Notes: generated by a model from the sequence alone, not told the origin. 62,216 nucleotides of DNA from Treponema sp. (GCA_031278815.1 JAITJS010000023.1:1-62216); one strand, 5' to 3'; positions 41,768-51,226 are shown, numbered from the stretch's first letter. Numbers and translations are program-made.

Positions 41768-44242
41768 ATGTCAGAACAAAGTGTAGTGCCTATTGATCAA
41801 ATTCTTCCTCATAAATTGCCCCTGGTGGCCCTTATGGGGCGCCCTATATTTCCGGGGATATTTACCCCGATCATGATCGGAAATCCCATGGATGTGAAGG
41901 TTATTGATGACGCGGTGGCTAGAGACGGCCTTATTGGGTTGGTGATGTTGGCCAATGAAAGTGAAAGCCCCACGATTATAGATCTTTACAAGGTAGGTAC
42001 CGCGGCTAAAATTGTTAAGAAGATCAACCTCCCAGATGGGGGGGTAAATATATTTATCTCCACCTTGAAGCGGTTCAGGATAAAGAAAGCCCTCAATCCG
42101 GCGAATCCCATCGTGGGTGCAGTGGAATATCTGGATGATGAAGAGGACAACACCAGTGAGGTAAAGGCCCTTACCCGGGCGCTGATCAGCGAAATGAAGC
42201 AGATCTCCGAGAATAACCCCCTTTTTTCCGAAGAAATGCGCCTCAACATGATCAACATCGATCACCCTGGGAAGATCGCGGACTTCATCGCTAGTATTCT
42301 CAACATCGACAAAGGGGAGCAGCAAAAGATCCTGGAAGTCCTCAATGTTCGTAAGCGTATGGAGCAAGTCTTGGTCTTTATTAAAAAAGAGCAGGAACTC
42401 TTGCGTATTCAGAAACGGATTCAAAAGGAAATCAACGAAAAGATCGAGAAGTCCCAGCGGGATTATTTCCTGAAAGAGGAATTGAAAGCCATCAAAACCG
42501 AATTGGGGATGACCACGGACGCCAAAAGTTCTGAATACCAGCATTTTAAGGACAAGCTGGATGCCTTTAACTTTGAAGGGGAAATCAAGGAGGTGGTGGA
42601 TCAGGAACTGGAAAAGTTTAACCTCATGGATCCCAATTCCGGGGAATTCATCATCACCCGGAACTACTTGGATACGATTGCCAACCTCCCCTGGAGCGAA
42701 CCTGCGCCGGAGCATTTTGACCTCAAGGTTGCCCGGGAGATATTGGAAAACGACCATTACGGGCTCAAGGATGTGAAGAGCCGTATCGTGGAATACCTGG
42801 CGGTCCGGAAACTCAAGCAAGATTCCAAGGGTTCTATCGTATGCCTGGTGGGACCTCCTGGGGTGGGTAAAACATCGGTGGGCAAGTCCGTAGCCCATGC
42901 CCTGGGCAAGGAGTTTTTTCGATTTTCCGTGGGCGGTATGCGGGACGAGGCGGAGATCAAGGGGCACCGCCGTACCTATATCGGGGCAATGCCCGGGAAA
43001 ATTCTCCAGGGGCTTAAGATCGTCAAGACCAAAGACCCGGTTTTCATGATCGATGAAATTGACAAGATGGGGGTGAGTTTTCAGGGGGATCCTGCCAGCG
43101 CGCTCTTGGAAGTCCTGGACCCGGAGCAGAACAACAGTTTCCGGGATCATTACCTGGATCTTCCTTTTGACATCTCCCATATCTTTTTCATTGTTACCGC
43201 TAATACCCTGGATACCATTCCCCATCCGCTCCTGGACCGTATGGAGATCATCCAGCTTCCGGGTTACATTGATACGGAGAAACTGGAGATCGCCAAACGC
43301 TACCTGGTTCCCAAGAGCCTTATGAAAAACGGGCTCAAAAAAAATCAGGTCAAATACACCAGGGAATCCCTGCTCTACATTGCTAATGGGTATGCCCGAG
43401 AAGCAGGGGTCCGTAATTTTGAAAAGAACCTGGATAAGATCCACCGTAAGCTGGCAAAACAGTTAGTAGAAGCGGAAGAAGAAGCTACGACCGCCCAAGC
43501 CGATACTCAGAAGCAGAACGAGGCCGGGGTATCTCAGACTATAAGCCTGGGTGAAGGCGCGGCGCTTGAGCAGCGTCTAGAGGAAAAACCAGCAGCCGAG
43601 AACAGTAGGGTAGAGAAATTTATAATTGATAAGAAGCTGATCGAAAAACACCTGGGTAAACCTTTGTTTCCTGAAGGGGACCTTAAAAAGGCGGATCGTC
43701 CTGGCATGTCTGTGGGCTTGGCCTGGACCAGCATGGGAGGAGATACCCTGGTGATCGAGGCCACTGCGATACCGGGTAAAGAAGGGCTTACCTTGACCGG
43801 TAAGCTGGGGGACATCATGAAGGAATCCGGTGCCATTGCCATGACCCTAGCCCGAAAACTGGGAACCGAACGGTACGGTATTGAGGCCGTCTGGTTTGAG
43901 AAGAACCACATCCACCTGCATATCCCTGAAGGGGCTACTCCCAAGGACGGACCTTCTGCGGGGATTACCATGGCCACAGCCCTGGTATCTATGCTCCGTA
44001 ACAAAACCATCACCCCTAAACTGGTGATGACCGGGGAATTGAGTCTCACTGGACACGTGCTTCCCATTGGGGGACTTAAGGAAAAGACCATCGCTGCTCA
44101 GCGTAACAAGGCTCGGCATATCATTATTCCTAAACAGAACCTCCGGGATCTGGACGATATCCCTGATATCGTAAAGAAAGGCATGGAATTTCATCCTGTA
44201 GAACGGTTTGAAGAGGTTTTGGCCTTGGCTTTGCCGGATTAG
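41768..44242 (+). CDS. lon: ATP-dependent protease La
   Basis: A protein of 824 residues. The N-terminal LonA substrate domain (LPLVALMGRPIFPGI onward) is followed by coiled-coil helices. The AAA+ module has Walker A GPPGVGKTSVGKS (about 363) and Walker B DPVFMIDEIDKM. The proteolytic domain has PKDGPSAGITMATALVS with the catalytic Ser and GLKEKTIAAQRNKA with the catalytic Lys. An acidic, Ala/Glu-rich insertion (about residues 565-625) between the AAA+ and protease domains is not standard. It degrades misfolded and regulatory proteins. Confidence 0.97.
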   Translation: MSEQSVVPIDQILPHKLPLVALMGRPIFPGIFTPIMIGNPMDVKVIDDAVARDGLIGLVMLANESESPTIIDLYKVGTAAKIVKKINLPDGGVNIFISTLKRFRIKKALNPANPIVGAVEYLDDEEDNTSEVKALTRALISEMKQISENNPLFSEEMRLNMINIDHPGKIADFIASILNIDKGEQQKILEVLNVRKRMEQVLVFIKKEQELLRIQKRIQKEINEKIEKSQRDYFLKEELKAIKTELGMTTDAKSSEYQHFKDKLDAFNFEGEIKEVVDQELEKFNLMDPNSGEFIITRNYLDTIANLPWSEPAPEHFDLKVAREILENDHYGLKDVKSRIVEYLAVRKLKQDSKGSIVCLVGPPGVGKTSVGKSVAHALGKEFFRFSVGGMRDEAEIKGHRRTYIGAMPGKILQGLKIVKTKDPVFMIDEIDKMGVSFQGDPASALLEVLDPEQNNSFRDHYLDLPFDISHIFFIVTANTLDTIPHPLLDRMEIIQLPGYIDTEKLEIAKRYLVPKSLMKNGLKKNQVKYTRESLLYIANGYAREAGVRNFEKNLDKIHRKLAKQLVEAEEEATTAQADTQKQNEAGVSQTISLGEGAALEQRLEEKPAAENSRVEKFIIDKKLIEKHLGKPLFPEGDLKKADRPGMSVGLAWTSMGGDTLVIEATAIPGKEGLTLTGKLGDIMKESGAIAMTLARKLGTERYGIEAVWFEKNHIHLHIPEGATPKDGPSAGITMATALVSMLRNKTITPKLVMTGELSLTGHVLPIGGLKEKTIAAQRNKARHIIIPKQNLRDLDDIPDIVKKGMEFHPVERFEEVLALALPD

Positions 44243-44275
44243 TTTATTGCTATCCTGTATCGGGTTTCATCCCTT

Positions 44276-45076
44276 TCACGAGAGCGACTCTGGGGAGGCC
44301 AGTTCTCCGGTAGGCGCTTCATAAGCAGCCCGCCCTAGTTCAGCATCGCTTTTCCGCAGGTACAGGGGACCTGAAAAAACGTCGCTAGTATCCCTCAATT
44401 CCTTCATAAGCTCTCCATCCCCTGCTTGGAGCTTTCTTTGGGCCAGTTCTACTAGTTCCTTGCCCCAGCCCCGTTTGGCCCAAGGATCCAGATGGATCTG
44501 GTCCCGTATATCCGGGGCAATGGAGCGTAATGCCTTCAACGCCGTTAAGACCTGCTCCCCGTCAGGGCCGGTGAGTAAGATACCCTCTTCGCGTATCCTG
44601 AGGTCATTTTTTCTATTCTGAACCATAAGCTCGGCGATTTGGGCAGGAGTCACATCCATGTATTCGGTGATCCGTTGTTCCTTTTGATAGAGGGCAGTAA
44701 AATAACACTGTTTTTTGGCATCTATCACCGGAATGACCATACCAGGCCATAGGGAACAGGAAAGGGCCATACAATCCAAAGTCGGGACGGTAAGCAACGG
44801 TATCTTCAGGGCCAGGGCCATTCCCTTGGCTGCGGCAAACCCAATACGGAGACCGGTAAATGAACCAGGACCTTGCATGCAGACCACCAGATCTACATCA
44901 CCCGGTTTGAGTCTTGCGGTTTTGATAACCTGGTCGCTTACCTCCATGAGTAGTTCCCCATGCCGCTGACCTGCATCTATTTCAACATACCACTGCGCTC
45001 TGTGTTTAGAAAACGCTCCACAAACCAGGGCAACCGACAAAATAGAAGTAGCCGTATCCCATGCGATGATAGTCAC
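44276..45076 (-). CDS. tsaB: tRNA threonylcarbamoyladenosine synthesis protein TsaB
   Basis: A protein of 266 residues of the ASKHA-fold TsaB/YeaZ family: IIAWDTATSILSVALVCG, RHGELLMEV, and CMQGPGSFTGLRIGFAAAKG. TsaB pairs with TsaD and TsaE to make t6A37 on ANN-decoding tRNAs. It overlaps tsaE by 4 nt. It is convergent with lon, with only about 30 nt between the stops. Confidence 0.92.
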   Translation of the reverse strand: MTIIAWDTATSILSVALVCGAFSKHRAQWYVEIDAGQRHGELLMEVSDQVIKTARLKPGDVDLVVCMQGPGSFTGLRIGFAAAKGMALALKIPLLTVPTLDCMALSCSLWPGMVIPVIDAKKQCYFTALYQKEQRITEYMDVTPAQIAELMVQNRKNDLRIREEGILLTGPDGEQVLTALKALRSIAPDIRDQIHLDPWAKRGWGKELVELAQRKLQAGDGELMKELRDTSDVFSGPLYLRKSDAELGRAAYEAPTGELASPESLS

Positions 45077-45507
45077 TCAGGCATATTCCTTAGGGTAATC
45101 AGGCGTTGGTTGTGTTCTAGGATGGTAATCTCCACGATGAGGGCATCTTTTGGTATGGATTGAGGAATCCGTTCACTCCATTCAATGACCGAAACCCCTG
45201 CCCCATAGAGCAATTCTTCCGCACCGAGGCTGCTGAAATCCACATCCCCCTCAAGTCGGTAAGCATCAATATGGTAAAAGGGAAGGGTCCCATGATATTC
45301 GGCAATCATCGTATAGGTAGGACTGGTAACTTCTTCCTGGATCCCCAGTCCACGGGCAATACCCTTGGTAAAATAGGTCTTCCCTACCCCTAAACCGCCC
45401 CGGAGGGCAACCACACTGCCCTGATGCAGCCAACGGGCAAGCCCTTCTCCTACTGCCATGGTTTCTTCAGGAGAAGCGGTTGTAATATTACAGAGGGAGT
45501 TCCCCAT
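45073..45507 (-). CDS. tsaE: tRNA threonylcarbamoyladenosine synthesis ATPase TsaE
   Basis: A protein of 144 residues with Walker A LRGGLGVGKTYFTKGIARGL, SPTYTMIAEY and the DAYRLEGDVDF segment typical of TsaE/YjeE. It powers the TsaB-TsaD complex. ATG 45507 is preferred over the upstream in-frame TTG; it has no clear SD and lies within the end of the 87-residue gene, so it probably depends on translational coupling. Confidence 0.92.
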   Translation of the reverse strand: MGNSLCNITTASPEETMAVGEGLARWLHQGSVVALRGGLGVGKTYFTKGIARGLGIQEEVTSPTYTMIAEYHGTLPFYHIDAYRLEGDVDFSSLGAEELLYGAGVSVIEWSERIPQSIPKDALIVEITILEHNQRLITLRNMPE

Positions 45508-45751
45508 GCCTATCAAGCTTATTAATAAATTGTTTTAATTCCCTGATGAGGGGAACCAGCGGATAATCAACCGGCGCCGCAATAGTAACTAAGATTTCTT
45601 TTTGCCCCGTAGGCTTGATTTCAATAGAAAAATCAATAGACCGCTCTATCAGTTTATTCATCACCTGTAGAACCGCAATACCTGAAAAGAACATACGGTA
45701 ATATATGGGAACATCTTTTCTGATGATGTCTTTAATTTCAAGTACTTTCAT
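45488..45751 (-). CDS. Conserved hypothetical protein in the flagellar/t6A cluster
   Basis: A protein of 87 residues with no recognised domain. Predicted pattern is helix, two beta strands (FSIEIKPTGQKEILVTIAAP), then a helix. It is not FlaG by sequence. It overlaps tsaE by 20 nt and sits between it and the 275-residue gene. As I recall, a similar fliD-hypothetical-hypothetical-tsaE-tsaB order occurs in Treponema pallidum, pointing to a conserved spirochaetal gene, possibly flagellar. Role unknown. Confidence 0.7.
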   Translation of the reverse strand: MKVLEIKDIIRKDVPIYYRMFFSGIAVLQVMNKLIERSIDFSIEIKPTGQKEILVTIAAPVDYPLVPLIRELKQFINKLDRHGELPL

Positions 45752-45778
45752 ACGGTTATTCTACCTGCTTTCATACCT

Positions 45779-46606
45779 TTAGGTCAATTCGTCTTTTACC
45801 CTGGTATACAGCTTCAACAAGCGCGGAGAAAGCTCATATTCCGCTAAATCTCCTACCAAGACTACATCCTGGGACGTGTAGGCACCTAACAGTGCTTTAA
45901 GGGTGGCATTGAATTCACCGATGAATTCATAAAACGAAAGTCTATCTATGGATAGAGTCTCCAAGGCAAGCCCCTGTACGTTCAAAAGATGTAGAAGCCG
46001 AAACAACTTCTCCGAGGTATGGGAAAAGAGCTGTACTGTTTCTGCGGCCCTGCGGTCTTTGCCGGTTTGCATATCCAGGGGGAGTTCCTCAAGCCGAGCT
46101 GCAATGCCTGAAACCAAGGTACTGGCCTGGTGGAATTCTCTTTTGGGATCTACCAGTTCACGAATCCGTTCATCCAAAAGAGGACTCATCTCTGAAAGAA
46201 GCACCTCTCCGGAAAAGGTTTTATGAAGTAATGCATAAATATCGGGAATTTGTTCAGATAAGAAGTGGGCCGCGGCACTTGCTTCCCATCTATCCAAGAT
46301 ATCCCGCTGATCTTCGAAAGAACTGTTTTCATACGCCGTAATATCCCTTTGGCTATGGAGCAGGGCTTCTAAGGCAAGCTGTGGCACCGTACTGATGGTA
46401 ATATCAATACGCCCTATGTCGTTCAGATCCTGTGCAAAGACTTCTGCCAAGGACGCGCTGGTGATGATGGAACCGTTTATTCGCAAACCACTTATACGGT
46501 TTTCAGATCCTGCAAGCCACGCTTCAATACCTGCTAAAACCTCTCCCAAGGTCTTTTCCGATTCCAGGGTAATACATGCCGGCTCTTCGTTAATGAATAT
46601 ATCCAT
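45779..46606 (-). CDS. Conserved hypothetical protein downstream of fliD
   Basis: A protein of 275 residues, acidic, Leu-rich, mostly helical, without signal peptide or membrane segment. It opens with DIFINEEPACITLESEKTLG, a ubiquitin-like beta-grasp pattern, and continues with long helices. Its ATG overlaps the fliD stop by 1 nt, so it is translated with the filament-cap protein. A chaperone or export-related role for FliD is possible but only inferred from position. Confidence 0.7.
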   Translation of the reverse strand: MDIFINEEPACITLESEKTLGEVLAGIEAWLAGSENRISGLRINGSIITSASLAEVFAQDLNDIGRIDITISTVPQLALEALLHSQRDITAYENSSFEDQRDILDRWEASAAAHFLSEQIPDIYALLHKTFSGEVLLSEMSPLLDERIRELVDPKREFHQASTLVSGIAARLEELPLDMQTGKDRRAAETVQLFSHTSEKLFRLLHLLNVQGLALETLSIDRLSFYEFIGEFNATLKALLGAYTSQDVVLVGDLAEYELSPRLLKLYTRVKDELT

Positions 46607-48573
46607 TACCGCTTATTATCCTGCTGACTAAACTGATCTAGGGATGATGACATCCGTTCCATGCGATTATAAGCTCCTTCCATCTGACCGTATTGATTTT
46701 TAAGGCTCGCTTCTTTGAGGGCGAGCTGCCGTTCTAAGGTTTCTACTCGCCGCTGTTCCTGACTTATCTGGGAATCAATCGTTCCGCTTTTGAGGGCGAT
46801 AATGCCTCCGATTTCCACGAATGGTTTGGTAAGGGTTTCAAAGGCATAGGCAATCCCTGAATCCACAATGAAATCTCCATTATTATCGGAACCAAACAAC
46901 TGTGCAATAGCAGGTAAATTAGTTTGTAATGCCGTATCCAAGGCCTTCTCATTGATTTCCAAGTATCCCCTGAGCCGTGCAGGATCATAACCGCTACTGC
47001 TTCCGCTTCCCCGAATATCCGTACCGATCCCTATCTGGGCTAATAAGGCAAGATCTCGATTCGCTGAAGTAGGATAGGTTGCCGCGGTAGCCCTTTGAAG
47101 GCTATTCTTAAACTGACTCAAGATGGAATCTCCGGTAAAGACCCCTAAGCGTTTACGCAGATCCCCTTGTTCTTCTGCTGAGAGATAGGAAAGTTCTTGA
47201 ATAACCCGCTCATCAGTACGGGTAAGCACATTAAGATCCGCCATGAGGCGGTTATAGTTTCCTACCAAGGATATGATGGCATCTTTGACCGCTTCTTGGT
47301 CAGGTTCGACCTTCAGTTGGATAGGCTTATCCGATGGGCTTCGAGCGGTAATGGTAAGTCCTGGGATAAGATCATCGATCTTATTGGTAGGACGGGTGAT
47401 CTCGATCCCTTCCATGGTGATCACCGCATCTTGGGCCAGAGAAACGGGATTACGAGGTGTAATACCCCCTTCCGCTTCAAGGTCAATGAATTGCAAATTC
47501 CTAATAGATATCTCCCGATGGGTATTTTGGTTCACCATTTCAAGGGAAACAATGGTTTTATTGCTTTTATCCCCTGCCACATCAATAAATCGATAGCGAT
47601 ACGCATTGAAATCGCTGGAATCCGTAATAGGAGGTAGCGCGCTGTTCGTACCATCCGAGTAGGTCAAATATAAAACCTGCATATCATCTACCTGGGTTAC
47701 CGGCTCAAGTGGTGTCCAAGAAGGAATGGCAGTAGAAGAACGGTCTTCCTCAGCGTCCTGATTAGCAGTAGCTTCAAGGGGAAACTCCGACGGATCCCCT
47801 GATGAGGACTGAACGTTTTGGGTATGTACCTTTGTGGCAATTTCAAATTGCAGCATCGCAGTCTGAGCAGATACCTCCCCTAGGTTAAAGGGTATAAACG
47901 CCGTCCCTCCAGGGTCTACGGTGAGAACCTCTTCCCGCAAGGTTCGGGAAACTTCCTTTCCTTGTTCCAACATGCCGGAACGTAAGCCTAAGGCTTCAGC
48001 GGCTTCTGAAAAGATCAAGGAATTTTCCGCACCGGTTATCCGAGATTCAATAAGGAGCGATTTTTTCCCTGGCTGGACCGCGATAAGGCTCCCCCCTATC
48101 TTATCCCGTCCCCGCCGGTTCAAGATTTCGATAAATTCCCGTAAGGATCCGCCTCGGAAGGGAAAGGATATGCGTTCCTGTCCTATGGAAAAGGTATAGG
48201 TTCCTTCTTCTACGGTAAAGGAATCTTCTAGAGGATCCGATAAAAAGCGGTCTGCCTGAGCGGTTTGTTTAACCGTAAAACTAAATTCCTGCGCTACTGC
48301 TTCCCGGGTAGAAGTCCCTGAAAGAACCGACGGATCTGAAGAATTGACAATCCGATCATTGAAAGGATTTTGAAAAGAATACAGAAATCGGGCACTTTCC
48401 CTTAGGGTACTCATGCGTCGACTCAGATCTTGCCAATAGGTCTTTTCAGCCTGTAGCTGCTCTACCTGCTTCTCAGAACGCTCCTTAGGGATACGTTCCA
48501 CCTTCATAAGACCTTCAATGAGTTTTTCTGTATCAAACCGGCTTTTTATCCCCGGTACATAAATATCGGACAT
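46606..48573 (-). CDS. fliD: Flagellar filament cap protein (hook-associated protein 2)
   Basis: A protein of 655 residues. The N-terminal FliD domain begins SDIYVPGIKSRFDTEKLIEG and KVERIPKERSE, with coiled-coil heptads. The centre is a variable D2/D3 region. The C-terminus (SGIAYAFETLTKPFVEIGG, LKSGTIDSQ, then a long coiled coil) matches FliD_C. It caps the growing filament; in spirochaetes this is the periplasmic flagellum. It is downstream of the flagellin genes but separated from them by 426 nt with a terminator. Confidence 0.93.
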   Translation of the reverse strand: MSDIYVPGIKSRFDTEKLIEGLMKVERIPKERSEKQVEQLQAEKTYWQDLSRRMSTLRESARFLYSFQNPFNDRIVNSSDPSVLSGTSTREAVAQEFSFTVKQTAQADRFLSDPLEDSFTVEEGTYTFSIGQERISFPFRGGSLREFIEILNRRGRDKIGGSLIAVQPGKKSLLIESRITGAENSLIFSEAAEALGLRSGMLEQGKEVSRTLREEVLTVDPGGTAFIPFNLGEVSAQTAMLQFEIATKVHTQNVQSSSGDPSEFPLEATANQDAEEDRSSTAIPSWTPLEPVTQVDDMQVLYLTYSDGTNSALPPITDSSDFNAYRYRFIDVAGDKSNKTIVSLEMVNQNTHREISIRNLQFIDLEAEGGITPRNPVSLAQDAVITMEGIEITRPTNKIDDLIPGLTITARSPSDKPIQLKVEPDQEAVKDAIISLVGNYNRLMADLNVLTRTDERVIQELSYLSAEEQGDLRKRLGVFTGDSILSQFKNSLQRATAATYPTSANRDLALLAQIGIGTDIRGSGSSSGYDPARLRGYLEINEKALDTALQTNLPAIAQLFGSDNNGDFIVDSGIAYAFETLTKPFVEIGGIIALKSGTIDSQISQEQRRVETLERQLALKEASLKNQYGQMEGAYNRMERMSSSLDQFSQQDNKR

Positions 48574-48901
48574 ACTCTCCTATATTCTTTCCCTTAGAAC
48601 TTTAAAAACAACGAATTTTATGGTATCATACCCAGAAACAGCGCTCTTTTACCCATTCAATCTTTCAAACAACCCTACCCTTCAAAAGAGCCCAGAGTAT
48701 ACTCATTCGTCCTGGACTTATGTATTACGTAGAAAACTACCCGCTTTCTTGATTTTATCGGTACTCAGATCTATTACCTTGACTGCAATTTCACGGTGCA
48801 GACAAAGACCAATCCACTCAATATCTGCATCTACAAGATATGTATGTCCCGGTAATTAAAATATACTATAAAATGTATTTTTACGAAAAGAACCTACAGA
48901 G
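48574..48901 (-). other. Gap between flaB terminator and fliD, with a start-less ORF fragment
   Basis: There is no complete gene here. On the minus strand 48847-48715 is an open frame (includes YLVDADIEWIGLCLHREIAV and VIDLSTDKIKKAGSF) that follows a stop and lacks a start codon. It looks protein-like and may be a gene remnant. GGAG precedes the fliD ATG. No clear sigma-28 promoter is seen for fliD. Confidence 0.35.
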
Positions 48902-48937
48902 AAAAAAAGACGGGAGAGGCGCGATACTCCCCGTCTT
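48902..48937 (-). terminator. Intrinsic terminator of flaB
   Basis: On the minus strand AAGACGGGGAG pairs with CTCCCGTCTT (one bulge) across a loop of about 10 nt, followed by TTTTTTT. It ends the flagellin transcript about 60 nt after the stop codon. Confidence 0.8.
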
Positions 48938-48946
48938 GGATTTCAA

Positions 48947-48970
48947 AAGGCGACGTCCAGATGCCTCTTG
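48947..48970 (-). promoter_or_regulatory. 3'-UTR hairpin of flaB with loop complementary to the candidate small RNA
   Basis: In the flagellin mRNA, AAGAGGC and GCCTTTT pair (one G-U) around the loop ATCTGGACGTC, between the stop codon (49000) and the terminator. GCATCTGGACGTCG (48964-48951) is the exact reverse complement of 37115-37128 in the candidate small RNA. Confidence 0.55.
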
Positions 48971-48999
48971 ATCTCTTATCTTAAGACCTAAAAAAATCC

Positions 49000-49836
49000 T
49001 TAACCAAGAAGCTGCAACACCGACTGAGTCCGTGTATTAGCTTGAGCCAGCATAGCATTTCCCGCTTGGGACAGGATCTGGTTTTTGGTATAACCAACCA
49101 TCTCCGTTGCCATATTCGCATCCCGAATCAGAGATTCTGAAGCCTGGAAATTTTCCGCTGCAATGGAAACACCCTTGGCCGCCGCTTCAAATCGATTCTG
49201 ATAAGCCCCCAAATCAGCCCGCTGCTTAGAAAGCTGCTTTAAGGCATTATCCAGCAAACCAATTCCCGCATTTGCCTTCTCAGAATCGGTTATATCAATG
49301 CCCTCTATACCCAAAGCACTAGCAGTCACCGGCTCAATATAGATCCGTTCATTCTGATCTATATTAGCCCCCACCTGGAACACCAAGGCCTGATTGCCCT
49401 CGGACTCCCCCTGGCTAAAACGCCCGGTTAAAATATTCAAGGTATTGAATTGCGCATGACTTGCAACTCGATTCACTTCATCCACCAACTGGGAAACTTC
49501 TACCTGAATCTGGATACGATCTTCATCAGTGTAAATGCCGTTGGCAGATTGTACCGATAACTCCCGAATACGATGCAGAATGTCTTGGGTTTCCTGCAGA
49601 TACCCCTCAGTCGTCTGAATAAAGGCCACTCCATTCTGGATGTTCCGTTCAGCTTGATTTAACCCCCGAATCTGACTCCGAAATTTCTCGGAAACCGCAA
49701 GTCCAGACGCATCATCCGCCGCTTTATTGATCCGCTGCCCCGAGCTTAAACGCTCAATATTCTTCGAAATTTCACCTTGAGTGATACTCAGATTACGATT
49801 GGCAAACTGAGCACTCAGGTTATGATTAATTATCAT
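49000..49836 (-). CDS. flaB: Flagellin, FlaB-type core protein (copy 1)
   Basis: A protein of 278 residues with only the conserved D0/D1 domains: [53 protein letters not shown], and the C-terminal [20 protein letters not shown] to SVLQLLG. It lacks the variable D2/D3 domains, as is normal for spirochaete periplasmic flagellar cores, and has no signal peptide. ATG 49836 follows AAGGAGG; the open frame further upstream is leader. It is driven by a housekeeping-type promoter and has a leader of about 170 nt. Confidence 0.95.
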   Translation of the reverse strand: MIINHNLSAQFANRNLSITQGEISKNIERLSSGQRINKAADDASGLAVSEKFRSQIRGLNQAERNIQNGVAFIQTTEGYLQETQDILHRIRELSVQSANGIYTDEDRIQIQVEVSQLVDEVNRVASHAQFNTLNILTGRFSQGESEGNQALVFQVGANIDQNERIYIEPVTASALGIEGIDITDSEKANAGIGLLDNALKQLSKQRADLGAYQNRFEAAAKGVSIAAENFQASESLIRDANMATEMVGYTKNQILSQAGNAMLAQANTRTQSVLQLLG

Positions 49837-50014
49837 ATAACCCTCCTTGGGTTGATAACCCCTACTATCCATAGCTGGGGTTGAAACCGCACAACCAGAA
49901 CTTCCGAAACCGGTTCGCGCCACCTATCTCGGACTTTCCAGAAACGGTACGAATCGATCATCAGATACCCATACTATCTAATAAACGATCCCTACCATCA
50001 TGCGGTTGTCCTCT

Positions 50015-50043
50015 AATATACACCAAAAAGGATTTTTTGTCAA
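50015..50043 (-). promoter_or_regulatory. Housekeeping-type promoter of flaB copy 1
   Basis: On the minus strand TTGACA (50038-50043), 17-bp spacer, TATATT (50015-50020), a near-perfect sigma-70 promoter. Predicted start near 50008. Confidence 0.7.
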
Positions 50044-50125
50044 AGATCTTGAAGCCCAAATATTAAAATTTTTTCTGAATTTTACCCGAAAAGATTAACA
50101 CTTTTTACTTTCTCACCTTTTCTTG

Positions 50126-50166
50126 TTTAGGGGATTCCCCGATCGAATAACCAGGAACCCCCTAAA
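50126..50166 (-). terminator. Hairpin downstream of flaB copy 2
   Basis: TTTAGGGG-A-TTCC (50126-50138) pairs with GGAA-C-CCCCTAAA (50154-50166), giving 8 + 4 bp around one mismatch. It lies about 25 nt after the gene end. It has no T-run on the minus strand, so it may stabilise the 3' end or terminate weakly. The rest of the 352-nt gap (49837-50188) is the copy 1 leader and promoter. Confidence 0.5.
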
Positions 50167-50188
50167 CCGTTCAGTCCCCGTATAGCCC

Positions 50189-51049
50189 CTATTGGAGAAG
50201 CTGTAGTACCGATTGAGCTCGCTGATTTGCCTGAGCCAACATGGCCGTACCGGACTGGGAAAGAATTTGGTCCCGAGTCAAGGAAACCATCTGCTTTGCC
50301 ACATCCGTATCCCTAATCCGGGATTCCGAAGCCTGGAAGTTTTCGGCACCGATATCAATGCCATTGATGGCATGTTCAAGCCGATTCTGATAGGCCCCCA
50401 AGTCCGCCCGCTGCTTACTGACCGTTTTAAGGGCTTCATCCAAAAGTCCAATAGCCCGATTGGAATCTTCCGGAGTTTCAAGGCTGACAAAGCTCTGATC
50501 CTCTGGATTCCGCAGTCCCAGTCCGGCTGAAGTCATGGTACCCACAAACACTTGCTCCCGCTGATCGATATTGGCACCAATATGAAGCCACATGGAAGCG
50601 GTAAGGGTATTCTCCCCGTTCTGCCGAGCATAGCGACCGGTAAGCATGTTCAATCCATTAAACTGGGCATGACTGGCAATACGATCGATTTCATCCACCA
50701 ACTGGGAAACTTCAATCTGAATCTGCATACGATCTTCTTCGGTATAAATACCGTTAGCAGATTGCACCGCCAATTCTCGAACCCGCTGAAGAATATCCTG
50801 AGTTTCCTGAAGATACCCCTCGGTCGTCTGGATAAAAGAAATGCCGTCTGCAGCATTGGCAGACGCCCGGTTTAAGCCTCGAATCTGACTCCGGAATTTT
50901 TCGGAAACCGCAAGCCCAGAAGCATCATCTCCCGCCCGGTTAATACGAAGTCCAGAAGTGAGCTTCTCCATGTTCTTTGTAAGATTACCCTGGGTAACAT
51001 TAAGAGACCTGTCGGCAAACTGAGCACTCAGGTTATGATTGATGATCAT
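50189..51049 (-). CDS. flaB: Flagellin, FlaB-type core protein (copy 2)
   Basis: A protein of 286 residues, colinear with the downstream Fla[38 protein letters not shown], the central [20 protein letters not shown], and the C-terminal [20 protein letters not shown] to SVLQLLQ. D0/D1 only, no signal peptide. AAGGAGG precedes the ATG. The leader is about 140 nt from a clear sigma-28 promoter. The two paralogues are similar but not recent copies, consistent with a filament built from several FlaB proteins. Confidence 0.95.
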   Translation of the reverse strand: MIINHNLSAQFADRSLNVTQGNLTKNMEKLTSGLRINRAGDDASGLAVSEKFRSQIRGLNRASANAADGISFIQTTEGYLQETQDILQRVRELAVQSANGIYTEEDRMQIQIEVSQLVDEIDRIASHAQFNGLNMLTGRYARQNGENTLTASMWLHIGANIDQREQVFVGTMTSAGLGLRNPEDQSFVSLETPEDSNRAIGLLDEALKTVSKQRADLGAYQNRLEHAINGIDIGAENFQASESRIRDTDVAKQMVSLTRDQILSQSGTAMLAQANQRAQSVLQLLQ

Positions 51050-51199
51050 ATCATCCTCCTTGATAATTAATAAGGCATCCTTGCACTAGATTTTACTCAA
51101 GTGTTTTTGTTCTTAAACCGATATTGCTGGTAACGGTTACTCGAATCAAGAGAAATAACACCGTGAATGTTTTTCTCTCACTGTTGTTTTATATTTATA

Positions 51200-51226
51200 G
51201 TATCGGCAATATTCATAAAAACTTTA
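51200..51226 (-). promoter_or_regulatory. Sigma-28 (FliA) promoter of flaB copy 2
   Basis: On the minus strand TAAAGTTT (51219-51226), 11-bp spacer, GCCGATAC (51200-51207), matching the consensus at 15 of 16 positions. The 51050-51357 gap otherwise contains only leader and AT-rich sequence. Confidence 0.85.

Noticed and set aside
41771..43444. 557-residue open frame on the minus strand under lon
   Set aside because: It is entirely antisense to a clearly homologous lon gene. Composition is that of a reverse-frame shadow and no family features are seen.
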